In this document: positions 37,415 through 47,266 of the stretch, one piece after another
Layout of the letters: the number at the start of each line of letters is the position of its first letter
How positions within the stretch are numbered: position 1 is the first letter of the stretch
Position numbers and translations under genes: made by a program
DNA from: Maribacter sp. PR1
GTDB lineage: Bacteria; Bacteroidota; Bacteroidia; Flavobacteriales; Flavobacteriaceae
Direction of reading: 5' to 3'
Assembly (NCBI RefSeq): GCF_028464145.1
Contig: NZ_JAQPCG010000002.1
Coordinates: 372,001-436,000 of the forward strand
DNA: 64,000 bases
The notes under the pieces: generated by a model
Database searches by the model: none
Seen by the model: only the letters and a program-made list of their open reading frames with translations
Told to the model about the DNA's origin: nothing

Positions 37415-39259
37415 ATGTGCGGAATTGTTGGCTACATAGGACATAGGGATGCTTACCCCATAATAATAAAAGGGTTGCAACGACTGGAATATAGAGGATA
37501 TGATAGTGCCGGGGTAGCACTATTCGACGGAAGCGATATAAATTTAGTTAAAACCAAAGGAAAGGTCGAAGACCTAAACAATAAGGCTAAGACAATATCT
37601 CAAAAGGGTTCTGTTGGAATTGGACACACGAGATGGGCTACCCACGGTGTTCCAAATGATGTTAACTCTCACCCACATTACTCGAATTCTGGGGATCTGG
37701 TGATAATCCATAACGGAATTATAGAAAACTATGAGTCCATTAAAAAGGAGTTGATTAAGCGTGGTTATAGCTTTATTTCTGATACGGATACTGAGGTTCT
37801 GGTAAATTTAATAGAGGAGGTTAAAAAGACGGAAGAGGTTAAATTAGGGCAAGCTGTACAAATAGCTTTAAATCAGGTGGTTGGTGCTTATGCAATAGCT
37901 GTATTTGATAGAAAGAAACCAGATGAGATCGTTGTTGCTAAACTTGGTAGTCCATTGGCAATTGGTGTTGGGGAGGACGAATTTTTTATAGCTTCGGATG
38001 CCTCACCCTTTATTGAATTTACTAACAATGCCGTATATCTGGAAGATGAAGAAATGGCTATTATTCGGTTAGGTAAGGAGATAAAACTTAGGAAGATTAA
38101 GAACGATGCCGTAGCCTATCCAAGAATATTGGAGCTTCAAATGAATTTGGAGGAAATTGAAAAAGGAGGTTACGATCATTTCATGCTGAAGGAAATATAT
38201 GAACAACCAAGAGCTATAAAGGATACTTACAGAGGAAGGTTGCTTGCTGATCAAGGAATTATTCGGATGGCAGGAATAGACCAAAATTTGGAAAAATTCA
38301 TGAATGCTAATAGAATTATCATTGTTGCTTGTGGTACTTCTTGGCATGCCGGACTTGTGGCTGAATATATTTTTGAGGATTTAGCGAGAATTCCTGTTGA
38401 GGTGGAGTATGCATCCGAATTTAGATATAGAAACCCTGTAATTACCGAGAAGGATGTATTGATAGCAATTTCACAATCCGGTGAAACGGCAGATACATTA
38501 GCGGCAATTAAATTGGCAAAAGAAAAAGGAGCTTTTGTTTTTGGAGTATGTAATGTGGTAGGTTCTTCAATTGCTAGAGAATCTGATGCAGGAGCATATA
38601 CGCATGCTGGACCGGAAATTGGTGTGGCATCGACAAAGGCTTTCACAACTCAAATAACGGTTCTTACCTTGCTGGCACTAAAATTAGCCAAAGAAAAGGG
38701 CACTTTTTCACAAACTAAGTTCCACGAATTCCTAACGGAGTTAGAAACGATCCCGGACAAAGTTGAAAAGGCATTGGAGTCTAATCCGTTAATCGAGATT
38801 ATTTCAAATGTTTATAAAGATTCTACCAATTGTCTTTATTTGGGAAGAGGTTATAATTTCCCTGTAGCTTTGGAGGGAGCCTTAAAACTTAAGGAAATTA
38901 GTTATATACATGCAGAAGGTTATCCAGCTGCCGAAATGAAACATGGACCTATTGCTTTGATTGATGATCAAATGCCGGTATTTGTTATTGCCACTAAAAA
39001 GGGTCATTATGAAAAGGTGGTAAGCAACATTCAGGAAATTAAATCCAGAAAAGGGAAAATTATTGCCATCGTTACAGAAGGTGACGAACAAGTGAAGGAA
39101 TTAGCGGATCATGTTATAGAAGTTCCTGAAACTTTAGAGAGCTTAACTCCATTACTTACGACAATACCGTTACAGTTATTGTCTTATCACATTGCTGTAA
39201 TGAGAGGTTGTAATGTAGACCAACCACGTAATTTAGCAAAGTCGGTAACTGTTGAATAA
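37415..39259 (+). CDS. glmS: glutamine--fructose-6-phosphate aminotransferase (isomerizing)
   Basis: 614 residues, normal for GlmS, which makes glucosamine 6-phosphate from fructose 6-phosphate and glutamine for peptidoglycan and LPS precursors. The N-terminal Cys2 (MCGIVGYIG) is the glutaminase nucleophile; GLQRLEYRGYDSAG, GHTRWATHG and the SHPH segment complete that domain. Two SIS isomerase domains follow (AISQSGETADTLAA; KEISYIHAEGYPAAEMKHGPIALID; LGRGYNFPVALEGALKLKEI), ending in RNLAKSVTVE. It has its own promoter box and terminator, so it is probably monocistronic. Nothing unusual is seen in the catalytic residues. Confidence 0.98.
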   Translation: MCGIVGYIGHRDAYPIIIKGLQRLEYRGYDSAGVALFDGSDINLVKTKGKVEDLNNKAKTISQKGSVGIGHTRWATHGVPNDVNSHPHYSNSGDLVIIHNGIIENYESIKKELIKRGYSFISDTDTEVLVNLIEEVKKTEEVKLGQAVQIALNQVVGAYAIAVFDRKKPDEIVVAKLGSPLAIGVGEDEFFIASDASPFIEFTNNAVYLEDEEMAIIRLGKEIKLRKIKNDAVAYPRILELQMNLEEIEKGGYDHFMLKEIYEQPRAIKDTYRGRLLADQGIIRMAGIDQNLEKFMNANRIIIVACGTSWHAGLVAEYIFEDLARIPVEVEYASEFRYRNPVITEKDVLIAISQSGETADTLAAIKLAKEKGAFVFGVCNVVGSSIARESDAGAYTHAGPEIGVASTKAFTTQITVLTLLALKLAKEKGTFSQTKFHEFLTELETIPDKVEKALESNPLIEIISNVYKDSTNCLYLGRGYNFPVALEGALKLKEISYIHAEGYPAAEMKHGPIALIDDQMPVFVIATKKGHYEKVVSNIQEIKSRKGKIIAIVTEGDEQVKELADHVIEVPETLESLTPLLTTIPLQLLSYHIAVMRGCNVDQPRNLAKSVTVE

Positions 39260-39282
39260 CAACTTAAAAAATAGCAAATTTT

Positions 39283-39313
39283 AAGGGTAGTCTAAAAGAC
39301 TACCCTTTTTTTT
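39283..39313 (+). terminator. rho-independent terminator of glmS
   Basis: Perfect ten-base stem AAGGGTAGTC (39283-39292) and GACTACCCTT (39298-39307), loop TAAAA, T run to 39313. Confidence 0.93.
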
Positions 39314-39345
39314 GGTTTTTTCTCTTTTTATAGGGGGTATTTTTG
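39311..39345 (+). promoter_or_regulatory. promoter for the receptor-GDSL esterase operon
   Basis: TTTG at 39311-39314, a 23-base spacer, then TATTTTTG at 39338-39345. This fits the upper end of the phylum's spacing. The leader to the ATG at 39446 is about 95 bases. The -33 element overlaps the terminator T tail, so the evidence is moderate. Confidence 0.5.
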
Positions 39346-39445
39346 TTAAAAAAATACTATGCATGCATAATTTATTTCATTTTTGTGCTATTGATTTAAA
39401 ATAATTGGTAAATTCACACCAAACTAATTTTAACTCAATTTTAGA

Positions 39446-42229
39446 ATGAGAACAATTCTATTTTTAGCCTTGGTCTTTGTGGGAGGTTTTGCTTTTTCAC
39501 AAACTACGATCAATGGTAACGTTGTTGATCAAAACGGCGAACCCATACCGGGTGCCAATATTGTGATTGTAGGAAAGGCCATTGGAACAACTACAGATTT
39601 TGATGGTAATTTTGTGCTACAAACTTCTGAAGTTCCTCCATTTCAGTTAAGCATTACGAGTATTGGTTATACCGACGGGCAAGAAAGCATTACATCTAAT
39701 AATCAAACTATTAGGGTAGTTCTTTCGGAAGCGCAAACCTTTTTGGATGAAGTTGTAATTTCTGCTTCCAGAACACCTGAACGTATTTTCGAATCCCCGG
39801 TTACGGTAGAACGTATGGGTATCGAGGCCATTAAAAATACTGCTTCTGCAGATTTTTATGGCGGTTTAGAAAATTTAAAAGGGGTTGATGTCAACACTAA
39901 TAGTTTGACTTTTAAATCTGTAAACACTAGAGGTTTTGCCTCATTTGCAAATACTCGATTTATGCAATTGGTGGATGGTATGGATAATTCTACACCTGCA
40001 TTGAACTTCCCTATTGGAAACTTGGTAGGTATGGTAGAGACCGATGTTTTAAGTGTTGAGCTTCTACCCGGTGCCTCTTCAGCCTTATATGGTGCAAATG
40101 CATTTAACGGTATTCTTTTTATGAGGAGTAAAAGTCCGTTCGATTATGAAGGAATTAGTATTTCCATAAAAAGAGGGATAACTTCCCAGGAATCAGCAGG
40201 GGATAATTCCTATACTGATGTTGGTATACGAGCGGCATACAAGTTCAGCGACAAGTTTGCTGCCAAGGTAAATTTTGGATATTTAAAAGGAACCGATTGG
40301 GCCGCAACAAGTGAGGTAGATAAATTTGACCCAACCAGGACAAGGGCAGATTTAAATTACGATGGTATCAATGTATATGGAGATGAAGTTTCGGCTGATA
40401 TAAAGGACGTAGCCGTAACCTTGGAAGGACTTGGAATACTACCAGCAGGAGCCAACGCCTTGGTGCCTTCTCAAGAAGTAAGTAGAACTGGATATAATGA
40501 AAGAGATCTTACCAATTATAATGCGGAAAGCATCAAAGCCGATTGGGGGTTGTATTATAGGCCTATTGAAGGAAGTAACCTAGAATTTTCCTATGTGGGT
40601 AAGGTTGGAACGGGTTCTACAATCTATCAGGGAACGAATAGATATAATATTAACGGCTTCTTTCAAGAGCAGCATAAATTGGAAATAAGGGATGATAATT
40701 TCTTTGTTCGTGGTTACGTTGTTGCGGATAAGGCTGGTGACTCCTACGATATGGTGTTCACCGGTATAAATATAAACAGAGCTTGGAAGGATGACAATAC
40801 TTGGTTCGGTGAATATACAGGTACTTATGTACAGGCGACGCTATCGGGAGCCACGGACGAGCAAGCACATGCAGCAGCTAGGGCGCAAGCGGAGTCTGGT
40901 CGTTTTTTACCTGGCTCTCCTGAGTTCCAATCGGCATTTAACAGAAGCATTAATAACCCGGATTTGTCTACGGGTTCAAAATTTCAGGATGCCTCTAAAT
41001 ATTACCATGCTGATGCAAATTATAACTTTAGTGAATTAATAGACTTTGCCGAAATACAAGTAGGAGGTTCATATAGAAGATATAATTTAAATTCTTCTGG
41101 TACAATTTACACGGATTTTGACGGACCAATTACTTATAACGAATTTGGATTATATACACAGTTGCAAAAGTCTATAGCGCTGCAAAACGAAAAAAGCCTC
41201 AAGCTAACGGGATCTGTACGTTACGATAAATCAGAGTTTTTTGACGGCTTCTTCTCGCCCAGGTTGTCAGCTGGATTGTCACTCAACCGTAACCACAATA
41301 TTCGAGCATCGGTACAAACAGGGTTCAGAAATCCCACTACACAGGATTTATTTATAGGTCTAGATGCCGGTAGGGCAATTTCGGTTGGTTCCGCACCGGA
41401 TAATTTAGATCGATATACTCGACCATTTGAAGTGAGTGGTGGTGGACAGGATTTAGGTCAACCTGCTTCCATTGAGCAAACGGGAAGGGCCGCTTATGAA
41501 AATTCATATACTTTAAGTTCGGTCGAACGTTTGGGGGAAACAGGAAACCCTGCCGACTTAGAAATTGCGAATCCTGATATTATCAATCCTGAACAGGTGA
41601 CTTCTTTTGAAGTAGGCTATAGGGGCAAGCTGAATAAATTAGTCATTGATTTTAGTACCTATTATAATAGTTATAAGGATTTCATATCCCAAGAAGTTGT
41701 TATTGCTCCCTACTACGGAACTGTTGGCGATGGGTCACTTTCTATAGCAGCTATTTCAAACGATGATTTTCAAGCATATAGTGCTTATACAAATTCGGAT
41801 GCTGACGTAAACTCTTATGGTGCTTCTTTGGGTCTTACTATGAAAGTATTAGGAGATTTTGATTTAAGCGGGAGTTATACGTTTACCAAACTCGATTTCG
41901 ATAGGGAAGCAAACCCAGATGTTATGTTAAACTTTAATACGCCCGAACATAAGTTTAAGGCTTCTTTTGGTAACGAAGAGCTTTTCAAAAATTTTGGGTT
42001 TAATGTAAACTACCGTTTTAGCGACGATTATTTTTGGGAAGCTACCTTTGGAAATGGTCTAGTTCCGGAGTTTCATGTAGTGGATGCGCAAATAAATTAC
42101 TCGGTACCAAGCATAAAATCTTCTTTTAAACTTGGAGCTAATAATTTATTGGGTGATGAATATTTTACGGCTTTTGGAACCGGATTCATAGGGTCTATGT
42201 ACTATCTATCCTGGACCATCAATAACTAA
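39446..42229 (+). CDS. TonB-dependent receptor paired with a GDSL lipoprotein esterase
   Basis: 927 residues. Signal peptide to about Phe-Ser-Gln at 19, CarboxypepD_reg-like domain (about 22-105, TINGNVVDQNGEPIPGANIVI and TDFDGNFVLQ), plug domain (about 110-225, TRGFASFANTRFMQLVDGMD and VELLPGASSALYGANAFNG), then a barrel ending in GSMYYLSWTINN. It is followed 23 bases on by a GDSL-family lipoprotein, an arrangement parallel to SusC/SusD pairs, so the esterase probably acts on, or presents, an ester ligand for this transporter. The ligand is unknown. The last strand region ends in a polar Asn-Asn rather than an aromatic residue. Confidence 0.91.
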   Translation: MRTILFLALVFVGGFAFSQTTINGNVVDQNGEPIPGANIVIVGKAIGTTTDFDGNFVLQTSEVPPFQLSITSIGYTDGQESITSNNQTIRVVLSEAQTFLDEVVISASRTPERIFESPVTVERMGIEAIKNTASADFYGGLENLKGVDVNTNSLTFKSVNTRGFASFANTRFMQLVDGMDNSTPALNFPIGNLVGMVETDVLSVELLPGASSALYGANAFNGILFMRSKSPFDYEGISISIKRGITSQESAGDNSYTDVGIRAAYKFSDKFAAKVNFGYLKGTDWAATSEVDKFDPTRTRADLNYDGINVYGDEVSADIKDVAVTLEGLGILPAGANALVPSQEVSRTGYNERDLTNYNAESIKADWGLYYRPIEGSNLEFSYVGKVGTGSTIYQGTNRYNINGFFQEQHKLEIRDDNFFVRGYVVADKAGDSYDMVFTGININRAWKDDNTWFGEYTGTYVQATLSGATDEQAHAAARAQAESGRFLPGSPEFQSAFNRSINNPDLSTGSKFQDASKYYHADANYNFSELIDFAEIQVGGSYRRYNLNSSGTIYTDFDGPITYNEFGLYTQLQKSIALQNEKSLKLTGSVRYDKSEFFDGFFSPRLSAGLSLNRNHNIRASVQTGFRNPTTQDLFIGLDAGRAISVGSAPDNLDRYTRPFEVSGGGQDLGQPASIEQTGRAAYENSYTLSSVERLGETGNPADLEIANPDIINPEQVTSFEVGYRGKLNKLVIDFSTYYNSYKDFISQEVVIAPYYGTVGDGSLSIAAISNDDFQAYSAYTNSDADVNSYGASLGLTMKVLGDFDLSGSYTFTKLDFDREANPDVMLNFNTPEHKFKASFGNEELFKNFGFNVNYRFSDDYFWEATFGNGLVPEFHVVDAQINYSVPSIKSSFKLGANNLLGDEYFTAFGTGFIGSMYYLSWTINN

Positions 42230-42252
42230 TTGAAAATTTAATAAGGTTTAAA

Positions 42253-43887
42253 ATGAAAAAAATTAAATATATAGTTCTCTCTTCTTTGGTTTTAGGGTTT
42301 GTTGCCTGTAATGACCCTGAGGATGTTTTGCTTGAAGAGCCAATTGTAGTGGAAGATCTACCGGAATTGACCGCAGGATCTGCAGATTTCTCTAACTACG
42401 TATCTCTAGGAAACTCATTAACCGCTGGTTTTACCGATGGCGCTTTGTTTCAAGCGGGTCAAACCTATTCGTTACCCAATATTCTTTCCCAAAAATTCAC
42501 TCTTGTTGGAGGTGGAGATTTTACTCAACCATTAACTAGTGATAACCTTGGAGGTCTCGCTGCAGCGGGAGATAGAATACAGGGCCCAAGGTTGGTTTTT
42601 GGTGGAGCTGGTCCTGTACCATTGGAATCTGTTATTGGTCCTGTGACCGTTGGAACCGATATCGTTCTTAATAATCCAACAGGGCCATTCAATAATTTGG
42701 GCGTACCGGGAGCAAAAAGCTTCCATCTATTAGCGCCAGGTTATGGAAATTTAGGTAATGTTTCTTTGGGACTTGCCAATCCTTATTTTGTTAGAATGAC
42801 AGGATCAACACCGGAAATAAGTGTACTAGAGATGGCAGTATCGCAATCTCCTAGTTTTTTCTCACTTTGGATAGGTAACAATGATGTTTTGGGTTACGCA
42901 ACCACTGGTGGAGATGGCACTAATCCAATAACACCAGTTTCTGGTGCTCCAGGAGTTGGTTTTGATGGTAGCTACGGTGCACTTGTGGCCACGTTAACGG
43001 CTGGTGGTGCTCAGGGAGTTGTGGCTAATATTCCTAATGTGACTAGTATTCCGCATTTTACAACGGTACCTCATAATCCATTAGACCCTACAAATCCTGA
43101 TTTTGGACCACAAATAGCCACACTGAATGGAATTTTTGGTCAGTTAAATCAGGTCTATGTTTTTTTAGGTGTACCTGAACGTTCTATAGAATTTTCTACT
43201 ACAGCTGCAAGTGAAGTTGTTATTAGAGATGAAACCTTAACGGACTTATCAGCACAAATTACCGGTGTATTAAGTGCCAGTCCTACCTTTCCTGCCTTCG
43301 TGCAATCTTTTGGTTTGCCTGCACAGGCGGCACCTTTGGTCGCAACATTATTAGGAAATACCTATGGCCAAACAAGAGAAGCTACCGCAGATGACCTATT
43401 TGTTTTACCAAGCTCTTCTATTATAGGTACCGTAAATGTAGAATCGGTAGGTGCTTTAATGAACGCTGGCTTACCAGAGGAATTAGCTGGGCAGTTTTCA
43501 GTAGAAGGAATTTCACTTCCTTTAGAAGATAAATGGGTTTTAATACCTAGCGAGCAAGAAGAAATAGCAGTTGCAACGGAGGCGTTCAATCAAATTATAG
43601 CAACGGTTGCAAGTCAAGCAGGGTTAGCTTTGGTAGATGCCAATACATTGTTGGATCAATTGGCAAATGGAGGCATTACAAGTGGTGACTTTACCTTAAC
43701 TGCAAATTTAGTAACAGGTAGTGCATTTTCTTTGGATGGTATACACCCAACAGCAAGAGGGTATGCACTTCTTGCCAATGAATTTATGAAAGCTATTGAT
43801 GCCACTTATGGTTCTAATTTTGAAGCATCGGGTAATTTGGTCAATGTCGGTAATTATCCTACAAACTTTTCGCCGACACTACAATAA
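42253..43887 (+). CDS. SGNH/GDSL-family hydrolase lipoprotein
   Basis: 544 residues with lipobox FVAC (Cys19). The SGNH blocks are in order: block I VSLGNSLTAGF (nucleophile Ser in a GNS variant of GDS), block III WIGNNDVLGY (oxyanion Asn) and block V LDGIHPTARGYALLANEF (Asp-x-x-His dyad) near the C terminus. It is much longer than small SGNH esterases (200-250 residues), with long Gly/Pro-rich insertions. It should be a surface or periplasmic esterase/lipase. It sits 23 bases downstream of a TonB-dependent receptor and ahead of a strong terminator, so the two form a unit. The ester substrate is unknown. Confidence 0.87.
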   Translation: MKKIKYIVLSSLVLGFVACNDPEDVLLEEPIVVEDLPELTAGSADFSNYVSLGNSLTAGFTDGALFQAGQTYSLPNILSQKFTLVGGGDFTQPLTSDNLGGLAAAGDRIQGPRLVFGGAGPVPLESVIGPVTVGTDIVLNNPTGPFNNLGVPGAKSFHLLAPGYGNLGNVSLGLANPYFVRMTGSTPEISVLEMAVSQSPSFFSLWIGNNDVLGYATTGGDGTNPITPVSGAPGVGFDGSYGALVATLTAGGAQGVVANIPNVTSIPHFTTVPHNPLDPTNPDFGPQIATLNGIFGQLNQVYVFLGVPERSIEFSTTAASEVVIRDETLTDLSAQITGVLSASPTFPAFVQSFGLPAQAAPLVATLLGNTYGQTREATADDLFVLPSSSIIGTVNVESVGALMNAGLPEELAGQFSVEGISLPLEDKWVLIPSEQEEIAVATEAFNQIIATVASQAGLALVDANTLLDQLANGGITSGDFTLTANLVTGSAFSLDGIHPTARGYALLANEFMKAIDATYGSNFEASGNLVNVGNYPTNFSPTLQ

Positions 43888-43906
43888 AAGAAGGTTTGAA
43901 ATAAAC

Positions 43907-43936
43907 AAAAAGGGTGCATTTTGATGCATCCTTTTT
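43907..43936 (+). terminator. rho-independent terminator after the GDSL esterase gene
   Basis: Stem AAAAAGGGTGCA (43907-43918) with TGCATCCTTTTT (43925-43936), one G-T wobble, six-base loop, followed by GTTTTG. Confidence 0.85.
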
Positions 43937-43964
43937 GTTTTGTAAAAAACCCGAAAAAACAATT

Positions 43965-43993
43965 TTTGTTTAAAAGGGAAAGACATATCTTTG
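43965..43993 (+). promoter_or_regulatory. promoter of atpD-atpC
   Basis: TTTG at 43965-43968, 17-base spacer, TATCTTTG at 43986-43993. This is the same spacing as the promoter at 5746. The leader to the ATG at 44055 is about 55 bases. Confidence 0.7.
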
Positions 43994-44036
43994 CAGCCTG
44001 AAAACCAGAGCATTTTTTAAGATATTTTTAAAGTAA

Positions 44037-45563
<1,527 letters not shown>

Positions 45564-45600
45564 CCGAGGTAAGTGCTGAGCGAAGTCGAAGCATCTTTTA
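45564..45600. repeat. short interspersed REP-like element between atpD and atpC
   Basis: The segment GTGCTGAGCGAAGTCGAAGC (within 45574-45593) resembles a short GC-richer element with the form GCTGAGCGAAGTCGAAGC that I recall as widely dispersed in flavobacterial genomes. It is only partly palindromic here (GCTT... and AAGC ends). I see no second copy in this window, so dispersal is from memory and not shown. Confidence 0.4.
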
Positions 45601-45612
45601 AAATTAATAAGT

Positions 45613-45891
45613 ATGTATTTAGAAATAGTATCGCCCGAGGCCACTTTATTTTCTGGGGACGTTAATTCAGTAACCGTTCCAGGAATCAATGGTGAATTTC
45701 AAATGTTGCAAAACCACGCACCTATTGTGTCCTTATTACAGGCCGGTAAGGTCAAAGTTCAGGGCAATATGACTATTGCTGAGGAATATGCCGCTAAGTT
45801 TACTAAAGACCAAAACGGAAATACAATTTTGGAGATTTCCAGTGGTACGGTTGAATTGAAAAACAATAAAGTTATTGTTTTAGCGGATTAG
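45613..45891 (+). CDS. atpC: F-type ATP synthase subunit epsilon, short form
   Basis: 92 residues, covering only the N-terminal beta-sandwich (VSPEATLFSGDVNSVTVPGINGEFQMLQNHAPIVSLLQAG, SSGTVELKNNKVIVLAD). Typical epsilon subunits are about 130-140 residues and end with two alpha-helices that can inhibit ATP hydrolysis; here that C-terminal domain is absent. From memory short epsilon is common in Bacteroidota, so this is not a truncation by mutation: the frame ends cleanly and a terminator follows 25 bases on. It belongs to the central stalk of F1 with gamma. It is cotranscribed with atpD. Confidence 0.94.
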   Translation: MYLEIVSPEATLFSGDVNSVTVPGINGEFQMLQNHAPIVSLLQAGKVKVQGNMTIAEEYAAKFTKDQNGNTILEISSGTVELKNNKVIVLAD

Positions 45892-45916
45892 TCAATATTT
45901 TATTAAAAAAATCAAG

Positions 45917-45945
45917 AACCCACTGCTTTTGTAGTGGGTTTTTTT
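45917..45945 (+). terminator. rho-independent terminator of atpD-atpC
   Basis: Stem AACCCACTGC (45917-45926) with GTAGTGGGTT (45931-45940), loop TTTT, one wobble, T run to 45945. Confidence 0.92.
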
Positions 45946-45948
45946 ATA

Positions 45949-46527
45949 TTGATCATTCAATTTTCTAATCGTTTGAATAATAATAACCAACTTGAAATTT
46001 CCGAGGGTCGCCCGCCAATAACTCAATTGATAATGGCGGCCCTAGCTTTTTCTCTACTAGTTTTTTTCCTGATATTATTTTTTTGGGGTTATAACTTACT
46101 TCGGTCTGAATATAGTTACGAAAGGTTTCAAATAACCAGTCTATATACAGCCATTATTATGGCGGGTATGGGTGTATTATTTGCTAAAAGTAACAGTATT
46201 GTTTTAGACAGAAAGTCAAGTCGTATCATGAGGCGATGGCAACTGTGACCTATAAGTTTTGGAAATTGGGTACTACTTTCTCCAGTTGATTATATTTCAG
46301 TTTTTAAGGCCCATAAAACCTATTCTATAAATTTTGATACTAGAGCACCTATAAGATATGAAATTAATTTATGGCTAAAGAAGGGAGGTCGAAAGCGTGT
46401 TTATTTTAGTCATGATGCTGAGGTTGCTTTACAAATGGGGGTGGAAATTGCTAAATTCTTAAAAGTGGATCTTTGGAATGCTACGGACCCACACCATAAA
46501 ATAAAAATTCGGGCTACTGAACTCTAA
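45949..46527 (+). pseudogene. membrane protein gene interrupted by a single in-frame TGA
   Basis: A continuous frame runs from about TTG 45949 to TAA 46525-46527, broken only by TGA at 46246-46248. The two halves join in the same frame without a shift: before it SNSIVLDRKSSRIMRRWQL, after it PISFGNWVLLSPVDYISVFKAHKTYSINFD, then a C-terminal ALQMGVEIAKFLKVDLWNATDPHHKIKIRATEL. The N-terminal half has two membrane segments (about 33-50 and 63-80 of the joined frame). The full product would be about 192 residues. No ATG is available near the start, so the start is uncertain. Family not recognised. A one-base error would also give this picture. Confidence 0.6.
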
Positions 46528-46742
46528 GTAAGGGATTCTTTTAAACGAAATTCTAGGATATCCCCGGGTTGGCACTCCAGTTCTTTGCAAATAGCTTCCA
46601 AAGTAGAGAATCGAATAGCCTTTGCTTTTCCAGATTTCAAGATGGATAGGTTGGCCTCCGTTATACCTATGGCTTCGGCAAGTTCCTTGCTCTTCATTTT
46701 TCGTTTGGCCAAAACTACATCCAAGTTAACAACGATTCCCAT
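46524..46742 (-). CDS. small HTH transcriptional regulator (Cro/C1, YozG-like)
   Basis: 72 residues consisting of one helix-turn-helix domain of the Cro/C1 type (VVLAKRKMKSKELAEAIGITEANLSILKSGKAKAIRFSTLEAICKELECQPGDILEF). The CQPGDILEF end is typical of the YozG/HTH_26 group. It begins one base after the stop of the DUF2975 gene and is probably cotranscribed with it; such HTH/DUF2975 pairs recur in bacteria and I infer that the membrane protein controls, or is controlled by, this regulator. The end overlaps the broken gene by four bases. Confidence 0.88.
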   Translation of the reverse strand: MGIVVNLDVVLAKRKMKSKELAEAIGITEANLSILKSGKAKAIRFSTLEAICKELECQPGDILEFRLKESLT

Positions 46743-46743
46743 A

Positions 46744-47256
46744 TTAGATTGTTAAATCATGCTCAGACTGTACTTCAAAACCACGCTTGAAAACTGCTGT
46801 ACCATAAAGTATTAATAACCCCAATGTTATATGTATAATAGGATTATGGATATCCCTATAATGATTGTGTTTCATTATAATATAATGGATTATCAAGTAT
46901 AGAAATGGGCTACCTAGTAAATTTAGTAAAGCAAATTGATTCATTCTTTTAACCGCAATTTGGGTGAAGAGCGTTTCCCTTTTAAAGGTTTTAAAAATAT
47001 TGGAAAGCATATAGAGAAAAATAGTGCCAAAAAGCAAGCCAATAGAAATGGTAATGAACACATTGGTTTTATGCTCTCCATGTATATAGTTTTCCAATAG
47101 TGGAATATTCATTTTATACCTTCCATCCATTGATTCAAAATTACCTGTGCCAAATGAGATGGCAACATAGCTTGTAAATATTCCTAATCCTATTGTGATA
47201 GAGCGAAACAAATAAAATAAGAAAGCTGAAATTGATTTTGGACCGAACATTTTCAT
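46744..47256 (-). CDS. DUF2975 membrane protein
   Basis: 170 residues with four predicted membrane helices (about 10-32, 65-85, 103-125 and 140-157) and a C-terminal cytosolic tail ending EHDLTI. The tail motif and the FKRGFEVQSEHDLTI block, together with the IFKTFKRETLFTQIAVKRMNQFALL segment, are the DUF2975 signature. It lies between an HTH regulator (1-base gap) and a second DUF2975 gene (10-base gap). The family role is unknown; the recurrent pairing with YozG-like regulators suggests a membrane sensor. The shared C-terminal tail with the paralogue is a notable feature. Confidence 0.85.
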   Translation of the reverse strand: MKMFGPKSISAFLFYLFRSITIGLGIFTSYVAISFGTGNFESMDGRYKMNIPLLENYIHGEHKTNVFITISIGLLFGTIFLYMLSNIFKTFKRETLFTQIAVKRMNQFALLNLLGSPFLYLIIHYIIMKHNHYRDIHNPIIHITLGLLILYGTAVFKRGFEVQSEHDLTI

Positions 47257-47266
47257 AATTGTAATT

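Noticed and set aside
38251..38646. 131-residue frame on the minus strand across glmS
   Set aside because: It lies wholly antisense to an unmistakable glmS and shows no domain.
42253..43887. SusD-like partner of the third TonB-dependent receptor
   Set aside because: No SusD helical repeat features; the SGNH motifs clearly place it in the GDSL family.
45934..45948. GTG start for the broken membrane protein gene
   Set aside because: It lies in the right arm of the atpC terminator; a start beyond the hairpin is more likely.
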